Assembly (NCBI GenBank): GCA_020744425.1
Contig: JAGMUV010000023.1
Coordinates: 372,001-436,000 of the forward strand
Length of the DNA stretch: 64,000 nucleotides
Direction: 5' to 3'
DNA from: Dactylonectria macrodidyma
Taxonomy: Eukaryota > Ascomycota > Sordariomycetes > Hypocreales > Nectriaceae
Shown here piece after piece: positions 33,615-45,006 of this stretch. The notes under the pieces are model-generated. The model was not told where the DNA came from. It worked only from the letters and a program-made list of their open reading frames with translations, and did not search any database. Both the position numbers and the translations under genes were made by a program. The stretch's first letter is position 1; every line of letters begins with the position of its first letter.

Positions 33615-36600
33615 TCAAGCGGCCGTCTGAACGACCCTGAAGCCCTCCGACACCATCTTTGTAATCTCCTCATTCTTGTGCTGCAATAGTCCCAGAGCAA
33701 AGGCAACATCGTTCCATTGCCGCTCGGTCTCACAACGACTAAGCCGAGCGGCCAGCTTCTCAGACAATTGCCTTGCGTGTTTATCCTGTGTCACATGTTA
33801 GCTAGGACCTGTCAAGCGGTTACGCATAGAGGAAACTCACCTTCTCCACAAAGCCCAAGAGGAATCGCACAACCCGGCGGAAGCTCTCCTCCTCCATCTT
33901 ACTACCTGCACTGAGCAAGCTGAACATGTCGACAAAGTGGTTGTACACGGCATTGTCCTTGGTGCTGAGTTCCGTGAAGAACATTCTGGCGAGGTCTGCG
34001 ATTCGGCGGTCTTCATCCTCAAGGCACTTGGCCATCTCGCCGAGCTGACCCTTGACCTTGACCTGTCCAGCCAAGATCAAGAATGTTAGTGTCATCAAGC
34101 AGGTTCGCTTGACTGATGCGTCGTCATCAGCTAGACGGCGGTACAAAAAGTCCGTGTTCTCGTCAATCAGGTGGTTGAAGCAAACAGCCATGTCGCCCAA
34201 GGCGATGACGGCATTGGATCGCACCGTGGCGTCGGGCGAACGCTCCATGATGGTGATGAGAAGGGGTAGGTTGACCTCGCAATACTCGGCTGACACACAC
34301 ATGAGCTTTGCCAGGCACAGCGTAGCGGCAGCTTGGAGGCCCTTGTCAGCGTATGTCGTGTTGTTGGCGCACACCTCCGACACCAGAGGACCAAATACTG
34401 CTAGCAGTGAGGTAGGCCCGTACAAAAGCTCTCGTTCTCGGATGTGCGCCATGGCTTCAGTGAAATCATCTTCAGTTGTTCCGCCGATGAGGTCCAACTC
34501 GTCGGCATCCTCCTTGTCCTTATCTGCCTTGGCGGGTGCTGCCTTCTCCTTCTCTTGCTTTCGACGCTTGAAATCGAGCTCGCACAACTCAAGATGAACA
34601 ATCTGCTTGATTGCTACATGGCCAACAATAAATAGGAGCTGGGACAGTGCAATGGCGTTGTCTCGCTTCCTCGGTTTGTCACCCTGTGTTACCGTCTGCT
34701 CAGTTTCTGCGGCAGCCTGAGTGTCATCCCGAGAGACCGGCCGCGAGGAAGGCCGAGACTGTGGCTGGCTGAAGACCTGCTTCGCTCTTCGGCGAATGAT
34801 GTTGGAGCAGAGAGTATCGGGGTGCTTTGAGATGGCATATATAGCGTTGATGGCCTGTTCTGCCACGCCGTACCACTCTTTGCTGTCTGAGGGAACCTCG
34901 GTGATGGCGGCCAACCTTACCGACACGGCATGATCGTTAGGCAGACGGGAGAACTTGACCGGAGAGTCCTTAGCTTGCCGGCCAGTTGGGTTGATCCTCC
35001 TTAAGGCGATGCATGTGAATTTGGCCAACTGGAGGTCATCACGTCCATGCAATCCGAGACCAGTGCGAAGCATCGTCTCCATCTCGCCAACTACAATCTC
35101 AGGGTTCGCTGTTGCCAGCATGCCCAAGACAATAATGGCACCTCGTCGTTGAGTCCGAGAAATCTCCCGCTTTTGAATACCGTAGACTTGCCACAGCTTG
35201 GCAATGACGACGTCGAGGATCAGGCCGCCCTTCATCATTGTCGCAAGCAGCTGCTCTAGAGAGGTGAGCTCAGCGGGTGTCGCCCCAAAAGTCAGACTGA
35301 TCATGTTGCGAGCAATGTAGTTTGCTGCATCGTTGGGGCTGAAAGAGTCTGGGGCCTCGAAGAAAAGGCGCCTGTAGGTATCAATCAGATGTGTCTGCAC
35401 TCCTTTGCCTTCGTCGCTATTGCCCTTGGTCCAAATTAGACGAAGCATACGTCGAATGCCGTCCTTGTTTTGTTCAATGTTATAGGCATCTCCGACCTCG
35501 AAGTAGTCAATCGCCTCGATGACCTCGCTCTTGTTCCTGGATCCTAGCAGCTGGCAAATCGTGCCTGTGGCATCGTGAAGCACATCGATGAACTTGATGG
35601 CTTCGTTGTAGTACCTCCTGGTGAGAGTAAGCTTCTCGATGGCCTCGCTGGTAGCAGCTTGCTCTTGGGCCTGCTTGATGGCTTCGAGCTTGTCTTCTTC
35701 CGTCATCTGCTTCGGCTTCATGGGGGAGCCAATCTGCGTGGCATCATCCAGTAACGTGTTGTCGACTGTCGTGTTAGCGTTCTCGCCCCCAAAACCGGGC
35801 ATACCAGGAGGTGGCTTCAGAGCATTGAGTTCCTCCTCAACCTTGTCCAGTCGGGACTGCCACTCCTTTTTGGAGAGTTGTGCGCCGTGCATCACAGTGA
35901 AGGGATGGGTCTTGATTAGGGTTCCCAGGAGCTTGATGGCATTTCGCCTGACGTTGCTGCTCTTGTCTTCGAGACTTCGGCAAGCGAGCTCAGCCGCCTT
36001 TTGGCGTCGCTTGGGGAACTTTTGGTCAAGTTCGCAAAGCTTCATGTAGACTTGTAGTGTCCTGCACCTGCAGTAAGGGTTGATGTCGAGGAAACGCTCT
36101 TCTAGGACATCGAAAAAGGCGCTTAATTGAGACTTGTGATTTTCACTGCGCTCGTCCTGCTTGCTGAGATGGCCAACCATGTTGCCACAGACCTCGATCA
36201 AGGCGCAACGAAGTGTATAAGACTGCGCACGTTAGATGAGATTCCTCTACGGTGTCGGATCGTCATACCTCGCTGTCCAACTGCTTCGCAAGCATTGTCA
36301 TTTGTTTGATAACCAGGCGGGGGGCCAACTCTGACAGCTTCGCTATGAATGACGAGACAGACTTCGGCCCTCGGGTATCATTGGAGTTGAACTCTTTGTT
36401 GCTGATTTCTCGCAGTACCTCGTCGGCAAGCTGTGGGTAATCGTAGGTCTCTGCGAGAATATGTAGAAACTCGGCCATCGGCTCCGAAAGGTGCTCAAAA
36501 TAGGTCAAGTTCTGGATAATGTTGATTTGCGCGGCTACCGGTGGTTAGAACTGATTCATAGCGATTTAAAGACGCTGGTTGAGCATACCATATCCATGGC

Positions 36601-37423
36601 CGTGGTGCTTGACAGCAATGCATAGCACCTTGAAGCAGTGCATTCGGATGGTGGTGTTTTTTACGCGCTGCTCGCTCTCGAGAATCATATAGACGGGCCG
36701 GGTCAGGAGGCCGATAAAAGTATCTCTCTCGCTGGTGGTGAGGAAGATCTTGGAGAGCTTGAGCTTCAAGACCTTGCACATAATGTCGAGAGCGGTCTGG
36801 AGCTGGCTGGCAGAGTCCCATACCGCCTCCTTATCCTTGGCGGCGCCTTTCTTGGGCTTTCCACGTCCGCGGGAAGCGGGAGCAGCTGAAGTCTTTTCGG
36901 CCGCCTTGGTCTCGACGGCGGCAATTGTCCATTGCAACAGAAAGCCGTAGATCTCGAGGAGCTTTTTGTGGTGCAGCGCCGAATCCTGCTCGTCCGGGGA
37001 GTCGATGTCGTTGTGTACACCGTCGGCCTCGGCGCTCAGGCCGCTCATGACAAGGTCGAAGATCTTGCTGAGGGCGTGTGTCGGGAGGTAGGCCGTGTAT
37101 CTGGAGGGATCAAGTAGCTCAGAATCGCGTCCCAATGTAGTCGCAAGGTGAGGGTCGGGAGAAGAGGGGTCAAGGGAAGTGGGTGCTAACTTGAGGAGGA
37201 ACTGCAGCGAGTCCATGTGGGAGGCGCGCATGATGGCGTCCGGGTTGTCGGCCACGGCGTCGACGATGGGGTTGAGCACAGAGTTGACGACGGGGTTTGT
37301 GAGGCCTTCGGGGTCATTCTCGCAGTCAAAGAGGGCGCTGTCGGCCTCGGGCGTGGCGATGCTGGCCGGGTCCGACATGTAATGCTTGAGCGCATCGTTA
37401 ATGTCGAAGTTGATTGTCTCCAT
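33615..37423 (-). CDS. CND1: condensin complex subunit 1 (CND1/Ycs4, HEAT-repeat)
   Basis: Five exons, 37423-37191, 37100-36589, 36534-36269, 36222-33841 and 33785-33615, give 1187 aa, close to the family size. The first intron (90 nt, GTTAGC...CTCCAG) has no stop and keeps the frame; removing it gives DSLQFLLKYTAYLPTHALSK as expected. The other introns are 54, 46 and 55 nt. The start is the ATG before ETINFDINDALKHYMSDP. HEAT repeats run through the protein, with the conserved core YGPTSLLAVFGPLVSEVCAN to NAVIALGDMAVCFNHLIDEN and RTCLMTLTFLILAGQVKVKG. The last exon ends EGFRVVQTAA. Condensin compacts mitotic chromosomes; this subunit binds the kleisin and DNA. The gene is head-to-head with CDC7. 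Confidence 0.96.
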
Positions 37424-38157
37424 GGCGGGCAATCCGTGTTTGCACCACGATGGGCGCGAACGGGATGATTAGAGAGTCGATGTGGGTGAGGAGGGGTGTG
37501 CAAGGGGAAGTAGGAAGCAGAGATGCAATCAGAAGCGGACCATCTGGTGGTTAAGCGGGGGTGTTTGTTGCGCTGGCAGATTAGGTAGCTGTTATGGCGC
37601 ACAGCGCTCGTCTGTATTACGTCGACTTTTCGTTTCCGTCTGCGCTTCACGCGTCTGTTTGGTCGCGTTGAGGGATGATAAATGGAGATGCTAACGTTAG
37701 ATGGAGGTCACGGACTCTGGTGTTTGTGGTCATGACAAAAGGTCCCTCAGCAACGAATTGTTTTTGTTTTCTTTGACACGCGCCCGCATTTTCTGTCCAG
37801 GGTCTTTCCCCGCCATCAGCCATCAGCCGCCAGCACACCCATCATTGCCACCCACTAAAACTCAGCGCGTGTTGTGCCTGGTCAGCCCCTGCAGCGCACC
37901 CGCACCTCCAAGAAGCCCCTCCACTGAGTGATCCGCGAACCCTTCACTCCGAAAAACCCGAACCCGAGTCTCTTTTACCACATGATCCTTGCCTGAACAT
38001 AGAGCTGTCTAGTCCGTCTCAGTTGCGAATTGAAGTTGGTAACGCACTCGGGGGCTTATCTATGCGATAGGGGCGGTCCTGAGGAATCTTGTTTGTGGGA
38101 CGGACAGCGCCCAAAGGCGAGACACGCGAAGACGAAACCAATCACAACGACGGCGCA
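37424..38157. promoter_or_regulatory. shared CND1/CDC7 promoter with four ACGCG cores
   Basis: This 734-nt region separates two divergent cell-cycle genes. It carries ACGCGT at 37649-37654, ACGCG at 37778-37782, CGCGT at 37866-37870 and ACGCGAA at 38124-38130, the last only 27 nt before the CDC7 ATG. These match the MBF/SBF-type core that drives G1/S transcription in yeasts. No other feature is seen. Confidence 0.5.
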
Positions 38158-39679
38158 ATGGCTGCGGAGACCCATCACCACCAGGTTCAAGAGCCTTTTG
38201 AGATTCACGAGGATGTAAGGACAGAGGATACCGAGATGATGCCTGAGGAGGAGCGCACCGAGGAGGCTGTGCCGCCAACGGAAGAGGCAGAACAACAATA
38301 CCATCAACAGGGCCACCAGGTTCAGCAACATCAACAGCAACATTTTGAAGAGGAGGACGAAGAGGAAATGGTGGACGAGACCTCCGAGGACGAGGCTGTC
38401 GACCGCACCGTCCAAGCCGACATGGACAAACTGCAAGGCGACTTTCCTGGCTTTCGCAACAAGTACCGTCTGATAAAGCGAATTGGCGAAGGTGACCCGC
38501 CCTATCCGTCCTGTTTCGAAGTCATCAACTAATAGATTCTGTATAGGTACCTTCTCGACCGTCTACAAGGCTGAGGATATTATGTACGACCACTATGACA
38601 ACTCCTGGGACATCGACGACGACTCGTCCAAGTGGACGCCGCCACCACTCAAGCGAAACACCAGCCAAGCATCCCGCTCCCCTCGCCGCAAGGCCCGCTA
38701 TGTCGCAATCAAGAAGATCTATGTCACCTCCAGTCCCTCGCGTATTCTCAACGAGATCGAACTCCTCAACGACCTGCGCCTATGCCCTTCTGTCTGCCCG
38801 CTGATCACCGCTTTCCGCCACACCGACCAGGTCGTGGCCATCTTGCCGTACTTTCGCCACGGAGACTTCCGCGCTTACTTCAGGGACATGACTATCCCGG
38901 ACATTGCTATTTACCTGCGTTCACTCTTTACGGCCCTGAAGAGCGTGCACGAAAATAAGATTCTGCACAGAGACATCAAGCCCACCAACTTCCTCTACGA
39001 TCCAGCCACCCAGCGCGGCGTCCTCGTCGACTTTGGTCTTGCGGAGCGGGAGGGTTCCGACTGTAAGCCGTGCCTCTGCCACGAGACGCGGGAAACCCGC
39101 AAGCACCGTCAAGCCAACTCGGTCTGGGCGCAAAACTCGACCAACCCACAAGTCGGATATCCCAAATCCGACACTCGCTCCTCTCGCCGCGCAAACCGCG
39201 CTGGCACCAGGGGTTTCCGTGCCCCTGAGGTCTTGTTCAAGTGTACTGAACAGACGACCTCGATCGACATCTGGTCTGCGGGCGTCATCCTCCTGACCAT
39301 CATGTCGAAGCGGTTCCCCTTTTTCAACTCGGCCGACGATGTCGAGGCTATGATTGAGATTGCCACCATCTTTGGCACTAAGCGCATGAAGGCGGCTGCG
39401 TTGCTGCACGGCTGTGCCTTCGAGACCAGCATTCCCACCGTGGGACAGCAAGGTTTCAGCATGGAGAAGATTATCCTCTGGAGCACATGTCGGACTGACG
39501 ACAAACCCTTGACGCCAGATGAGAAGTTGGCCGTCAGGTTCCTGGAACGTTGCATGGAGTTAGATCCTAGCAGGAGAATCACGGCCGAGCAAGCACTGGA
39601 GCACGAGTTCCTGAGAGTCGATGCTCTCGCCAGTCAAGAGCTGGGAGACGAGGACGAGATGGACATGCTACATGCCTAA
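38158..39679 (+). CDS. CDC7: Cdc7/Hsk1 (DDK) replication-initiation kinase
   Basis: Two exons, 38158-38491 and 38547-39679, give 488 aa. The 55-nt intron splits the glycine loop, and splicing gives KRIGEGTFSTVYKAED. The N-terminus is acidic with Gln/His runs (about 1-90). Kinase motifs in order: VAIKKI (ATP-site Lys), the insert after the G-loop typical of Cdc7, HRDIKPTNFLYD (catalytic loop), DFGLAE, a second insert rich in Cys/Arg/His, APEVLFKC and SIDIWSAGVILLTIMSKRFPFF. The large inserts between subdomains and the FLYD sequence identify Cdc7 among Ser/Thr kinases. With its partner Dbf4 it phosphorylates MCM helicase to fire origins. It is divergent from CND1. Confidence 0.95.
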
Positions 39680-40134
39680 GGGGCTCAGTACCTTCTGCAT
39701 CGAGGCACCATCAACATGGATGAGGCGTTGGCTACTGTATTAATAGACATCATCATAAGAGGCGTTTGGGGAACTGCGGGAGGTAGGTAATTAGGAGGGT
39801 TGGTCAGATATCCAAGCATACATGAGATCCTAGATGAATGTGTAATCATCAATCATTGTACATCCTTGGCCCTATCGCGCACACATGCACCAAACTCCGC
39901 CGGTTGGCTTTTTGCTCCGGAAATGCAGACATGGTAGGTCATGGGCGAAAATCGATTTTTATTTCGTTAAACTCCGTTTCGAGAGAGTCCCTGATTGCAA
40001 TGCTCGAAGCCGACCAACCCAGGTCCCTCCCCCCATCTCCCAGACTCGGCGGTCCAGGGGCTCAGGACCATTTTCATCCATGAAAACCCGGTTCCCAAAT
40101 CCACATGCCCGACTCCGGCTAGCACAGGTTTAAT
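39680..40134. other. intergenic region between convergent CDC7 and RPL28
   Basis: No gene. It holds the two 3' ends and nothing else recognisable. Confidence 0.65.
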
Positions 40135-40896
40135 TTATGCCACAAGCTCAACAACACCACCGGCCTCGGTGATCTTCTTCTCCGCCAGACGGCTCACCCA
40201 TCGCGCGCGGACGACCAGAGGGATTTCGGGGAGACGGCCCTTGCCGAGGACCTTGGAGTAGCCGAGGGGAAGGAGGTCGAGGACGGGGACGGTGTCCTTC
40301 TTCTCGCCGGAAACGTAGGCATCGCGGGCCTCGATGGGGACGAGAGACCAGAGCTAAAATTGAGTTAGCAAATGGGTTTGCTTATTTATCGCCTGACTTT
40401 GTCGTTGATGCGTGCGCTCCCCGCACCAAATCCACCCAAAACAGAAATCGCGAAATCGGAAGGGATATGTACCTTGTCGAGGTTGATGATAGGCTTCCAG
40501 AAGTGGGCCTGCTGCTTGTGGAAGTATCGCATACCGACCTTTCCGAAGTAACCAGGATGGTACTGTCCAGAGGTTAGCCATTCGATCTCGTCGTTGTCGT
40601 CTTATCGATTTCGGGTCGTCGAACCTTGTCCATGTTGGTACGGTGGTGGTGCTGACCACCGGCAAGACCACGACCACCGGGATGCTTGCGGTGCTTTCCG
40701 ACACGTCCCTTACCGGCGGAGACGTGGCCGCGGCTGTGAAGAGAAAATGGTCAGTCCATGATATTCTTTCCAGTATTGTCGAGTTTGCGGGACGGGCTCA
40801 AATGCTCAATGGCATAGAGCCGTTTTCTCCAGAAGAGAGCTCGTCGGGGGATGAGAGCACGTACTGCTTGCGGGTCTTTGACGTTCGGGTAGGCAT
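40135..40896 (-). CDS. RPL28: 60S ribosomal protein L28 (uL15, L27a)
   Basis: Four exons, 40896-40865, 40733-40625, 40562-40473 and 40353-40135, give exactly 149 aa, the size of the yeast protein. The first exon codes only [11 protein letters not shown], with the His codon split by a 131-nt intron; two more introns are 62 and 119 nt. The protein reads [59 protein letters not shown] and ends [12 protein letters not shown]. It is a core protein of the large subunit. A very short first exon and several introns in a ribosomal-protein gene are normal in filamentous fungi. The promoter is shared with CHL1. Confidence 0.98.
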
Positions 40897-41295
40897 GGCG
40901 ACGGCTGTGGTGTTGTCGCTTTTCCGGTGTTCAGGACGAAGACTGGAGGTGGGTGGTGATGTTTTTGCGACTGGACTTCCAATGCAGCACCGGAAAATTG
41001 TTAGGCGAGAGGGCAGGGCAGCCCTAAACCTGGGAAATGACAATTGGCAGTTGGTGGGAGTGGGGATTGGGCAGATGGTCTGTGCGGAGTCGGGCGTGAC
41101 GTATCAGGTGACCTCGTGGCATTGGCGCGGTGAGCTCGGTGTAGCCCCACCAAAGACCACCAATGATGGGACCAATGATGGGGACGGTCATTGCTACACC
41201 GCGAAACCTGGTAGAGGTTTGCTGATTGGAACACGACAACGCGACACGATATATTTCTGTGCCGAGGTCATTTGGTGAGATTTTGACCTTGAAGG
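40897..41295. promoter_or_regulatory. shared RPL28/CHL1 promoter with tandem CCAAT boxes
   Basis: This 399-nt bidirectional promoter has a 12-nt direct repeat, CCAATGATGGG(A/G), at 41160-41171 and 41172-41183, giving two CCAAT boxes in the same orientation. A CRE-like TGACGTA lies near 41097 and a single ACGCG at 41239-41243. CCAAT boxes bind the Hap2/3/5 complex in fungi. Confidence 0.45.
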
Positions 41296-44147
41296 ATGGC
41301 AACAGAACCTATGGAGGACGTGACTCGCGGCTTGGAGAAGCTGGACTTTCACCACCCATACACGCCCTACGATGTCCAGGAACAGTTCATGAAGACCGTG
41401 TTTGACGTGCTGGAAGCTGGAGAGGGACAGGTCGGCATCTTGGAGAGTCCCACAGGCACCGTGAGTTCAGTGTTTGCAAGAGTGCTGGTTCATTGAGAAA
41501 TGGGATACTCTTTCGCTGTGATGCCCTGAAGCTCGTTGACGTTCAGTCTGGCTCAGGCAGCCTCACTCTGCCTAAAATTGTCTAGATATTGGTTCGACTA
41601 ACAAACATTTATCAGGGAAAATCGCTTTCACTTATCTGTGCATCTCTGACATGGCTGCGGCATCACAAGTCCAGCAAATTCGAGACCTCAATCCAGACCT
41701 CCGCTGACGCTTACAAGGATGAGCCATCCTGGCTCGTTGAACAACTACTACGTCGCAAACGAGACGAGCTTGTCAACAGGTGGGAAGACCGAGAGAAGCG
41801 ACTTGAAGCTCTCAGAATCAAAGAAAAGGCCCTCGAAGAGCGGGGCCGTAAACGACGGCGCATAGAGGCCTCAGTACAATCAGGTTCTCACGTAATCGAT
41901 GAAGACGCCGAGTGGTTGCTTGATGACGTTGATGACCGCGACTCTGGGCCCCAGGATGCGCTGTCCGGGTTGAGTAAAGAATCGCGCGACGTGTTGAAGA
42001 GCATCGGCCTAGGTGGTCCAAGGACCCAAGACGAAGATGAAGACCTCCTCGAGGAAGAAGTCAAGGTGCGATTTCTGGGCCGATCGCTGCAACAGGCCAG
42101 AATAGTAACGTTAGTAGATCTATTACACTTCAAGAACACATTCCCAGCTTTCACAGTTCATCACCGAACTCCGTCGTCCAACCTTTCCACCCTCTCTGCC
42201 AACTTCACTCGCCAAGGACGACCAACCTAAGACCGAGGCCGTGAAGCTACTGCCCCTGTCTTCTCGCCAGAGACTCTGCATCAACCCTTCGGTGTCACGA
42301 CTTGGATCTACTCAAGCCATCAACGACCGCTGCTCTGAGCTTCAACAGTCGAAATCCAAGAATAAATGCTCGTTTGTCCCTAAGGAAGAGCTGCTCTCTC
42401 AGACGCATCAGTTCCGCGACTCTGCTCTTGCCACAATCCCCGACATTGAAGATCTTCATCAACTTGGAAAGTCCCTCGCCGTTTGTCCCTACTATGCATC
42501 CCGTACTGCCTTGCCGGGCGCCGAGATCATCACGCTCCCATATCCTCTGCTACTGCAAAGAAGCGCGCGAGAAGCGCTCGGAATCAAGTTGGAAGGGAAC
42601 ATTGTCATCATAGATGAAGCTCACAACATCATGGATGCAGTGGCAAATGTACATGCGGCAGAGATACGAATGAGTGACTTGAGAAGAGGCAGGGGCATGC
42701 TGGGGATTTACGTCAGGAAGTTTGGCAAGAAATTGAAAGGTGCGAACCGAGTCAATGTTGGTAGGGTTGGGAGAGTCATTGAAGGACTCAGTGTGTGGAT
42801 GGAGGGGGCTCTCAAACTCAAGGCAAGTTCTGGCGATGTTTTTCCTGGACAATGACTGATCATGAACAGCAAGAGAACGGCATCGTAGACGCAAACGATC
42901 TCACTAGGTCGAAAGGCATTGATCAGATCAACATGTTTGAACTGATCCAATACATCCAGGAGTCGAAATTGGCATACAAGATTGAGAGTTATGTATCCCA
43001 TGTCGAGAATGAGGATGCAGCTGGTAAGACGACTCCTAGGTCAAGCACCCCTGTTCTTCATACACTGGTGGCATTTCTTGTTGCTCTCACCAACCTCAGT
43101 TCCGAGGGCCGGATTTTCTACGAAAAGGTCAAGGACCCCGCACCGGATATAAAGCTCTCTTACCTTCTCCTGTCACCAACGCATGCATTCTCCTCGATTG
43201 CATCAAGTGCAAGAGCAGTGGTGCTCGCAGGTGGAACCATGTCGCCATTTGACGACTTCAAGGACCATTTATTCCCGTCGCTGAGCATGGACAAGGTGAC
43301 TACACTGAGCTGTGGTCATGTAATCCCACCAGAGAACCTCTGTGTTTGGACGCTGGCAACATCTAGACCAGGGATGGCCCCATTCGAGTTTAGTTACCAG
43401 CATCGTGGTAACTCGGAGATGATAACGCAGCTGGGACTGGCCATCCTCAACTTGTGCTCGCTTGTCCCAGACGGTGTTGTAATATTTTTTCCGAGTTACG
43501 GTTATCTTGATGAGGTTGTTGCGGTGTGGGAGCAGAAACAGGGGGCGAATGGGCCACCGATATGGGATCGGTTGGGGTCCAGGAAAGCACTGTTCAAGGA
43601 GACACGAGGCGGATCCAGCGACGAGGTCCTTCAGGAATATTCAGAGGCCATCCTAGGCGACTCCAGTAACGGCAAGGGTGCACTCCTACTCAGCGTCATA
43701 GGTGGAAAGATGTCAGAAGGCATCAACTTCTCTGATCGGCTAGGGCGATGCGTCATTGTCATCGGCCTCCCGTACCCTAACATTGCGTCGCCGGACTGGA
43801 AGGCCAAGCTTGAGTATATCGAGACGACGACCATGGCAAACCTGACAGCACAAGGCGTGGCCAAGGACAGTGCTACGGCCCGGGCCAAGCAGGCGGCCCG
43901 AGACTTTTACGAAAACGCTTGCATGCGGGCCGTGAATCAAAGCATCGGTCGCGCGATCCGGCACCGGGGTGACTACGCGGCGATTGTGCTCGTGGATCGA
44001 CGGTATGGGACGCAGAGAATCCGCAGCAAACTTCCGGGGTGGATTCGGGGTGGCCTTGTTGGTGACAGCCATGAGAAGGGACTCGGTGGGCTAATGGGGG
44101 CCGTCGGGGGTTTCTTCCGAGAGAAGAAGATCAAGGCAACGAGATAG
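41296..44147 (+). CDS. CHL1: CHL1/DDX11-type Fe-S DNA helicase (sister-chromatid cohesion)
   Basis: Four exons, 41296-41460, 41616-42065, 42118-42822 and 42870-44147, give 865 aa. Intron 1 (155 nt) falls inside the Walker A motif (ESPTGT|GKSLSL). Intron 2 (52 nt) restores [14 protein letters not shown]. Intron 3 (47 nt) is a GC-AG intron (AAG|GCAAGT). Superfamily-2 XPD/FANCJ features: Walker A at about 51-58, the Fe-S cluster cysteines at about 259, 277, 289 and 328, DEAH at 371-374, [16 protein letters not shown] motif V ([19 protein letters not shown]) and motif VI ([20 protein letters not shown]). The acidic and basic insert between motifs I and Ia (about 75-200) is usual for Chl1. It is a 5'-3' helicase needed for cohesion at the replication fork. 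Confidence 0.96.
42823..42869 (+). other. GC-AG intron of CHL1
   Basis: The donor is AAG|GCAAGT and the acceptor GAACAG|CAA. No GT donor nearby gives a frame that joins KLK to [12 protein letters not shown] donors with an otherwise perfect consensus are a known minor class of U2 introns. Confidence 0.8.
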
Positions 44148-45006
44148 ACGAATATGAGAGGCATATTACGACCAAGCGAACATCACCATGTCATTACCAG
44201 GGCGTGGTCCCGTCCACTGTGGATCACCTCACCTCACCTCGCCTCACCTTTCGGCCGAATTTCATTAACTCGAGTCCTTGCGATGCAGCAACAACTGGTG
44301 ATCATGCTCCGGAGGCGAATTCGGGGCGGCCGTTTGGCCAACGGAGAGGCCTAGAACGATGGTTCCGCTAGCGAGACAGCCGAGAAGCGCGGAAGCATGC
44401 GCAGAACATTCGACCGACTGCAGCAACTTGCAGGCTCTTGCAGGCTCGTGCGAGGGGAGCAATCTCTAAATTAGCGGTCATGGGCTTCACTTTAGCCATG
44501 AAAACGGCTGCGGACAAGAGGCGCCGGTGGCCATCCGAATAGCTCCGGCCGTGATTCACACAGAGGCGAGCAAGGGTTCGCTAGAAGGCGTCAGAACGCA
44601 TCTGGCGGTTCCTTTTACGCATCCAGGTGTCCGCCACAGCTCCAAGACGACGCCAAAACGGCCCAAGACACCCATTTGTCTCGCGCTAGAAGAGTTATCA
44701 ACAAGTCTGATTAGCTGGAGGTTCCACCCCTCTGAGGGCCGGGGGCAAGGTTTGTGCCGCGAATAAGCACCGACCCCGAGGAAATGGTGACTCCAGTAGG
44801 TCTAGGTCTAGGTCCGAGTCTATTACGGGAATTTTCTGCGCGTCTGTTGGACCGGCCGGGGTGACTGAACTGGGTTGCGCAACTTTGCACATATCATGTC
44901 ACGATCCCACACCTTTTTCTTTTCAAGTCTGACTTTTGGGTATTCTGTTTGAGCGGACGGAAAGAGAGAGAATTAACCAAAGAAGCATCAAAAAGAAACC
45001 TTCACC
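44148..45006. other. intergenic region, NCS1 permease promoter
   Basis: No gene. It contains a pentanucleotide repeat at 44224-44250 and a 10-nt direct repeat (CTTGCAGGCT) near 44426-44448. One GATAA (minus, 44695-44699) is the only nitrogen-regulator-like site I see. Confidence 0.6.
44224..44250. repeat. (CCTCA)n microsatellite
   Basis: Five near-perfect CTCAC units with one A-to-G change, downstream of CHL1. Confidence 0.7.
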
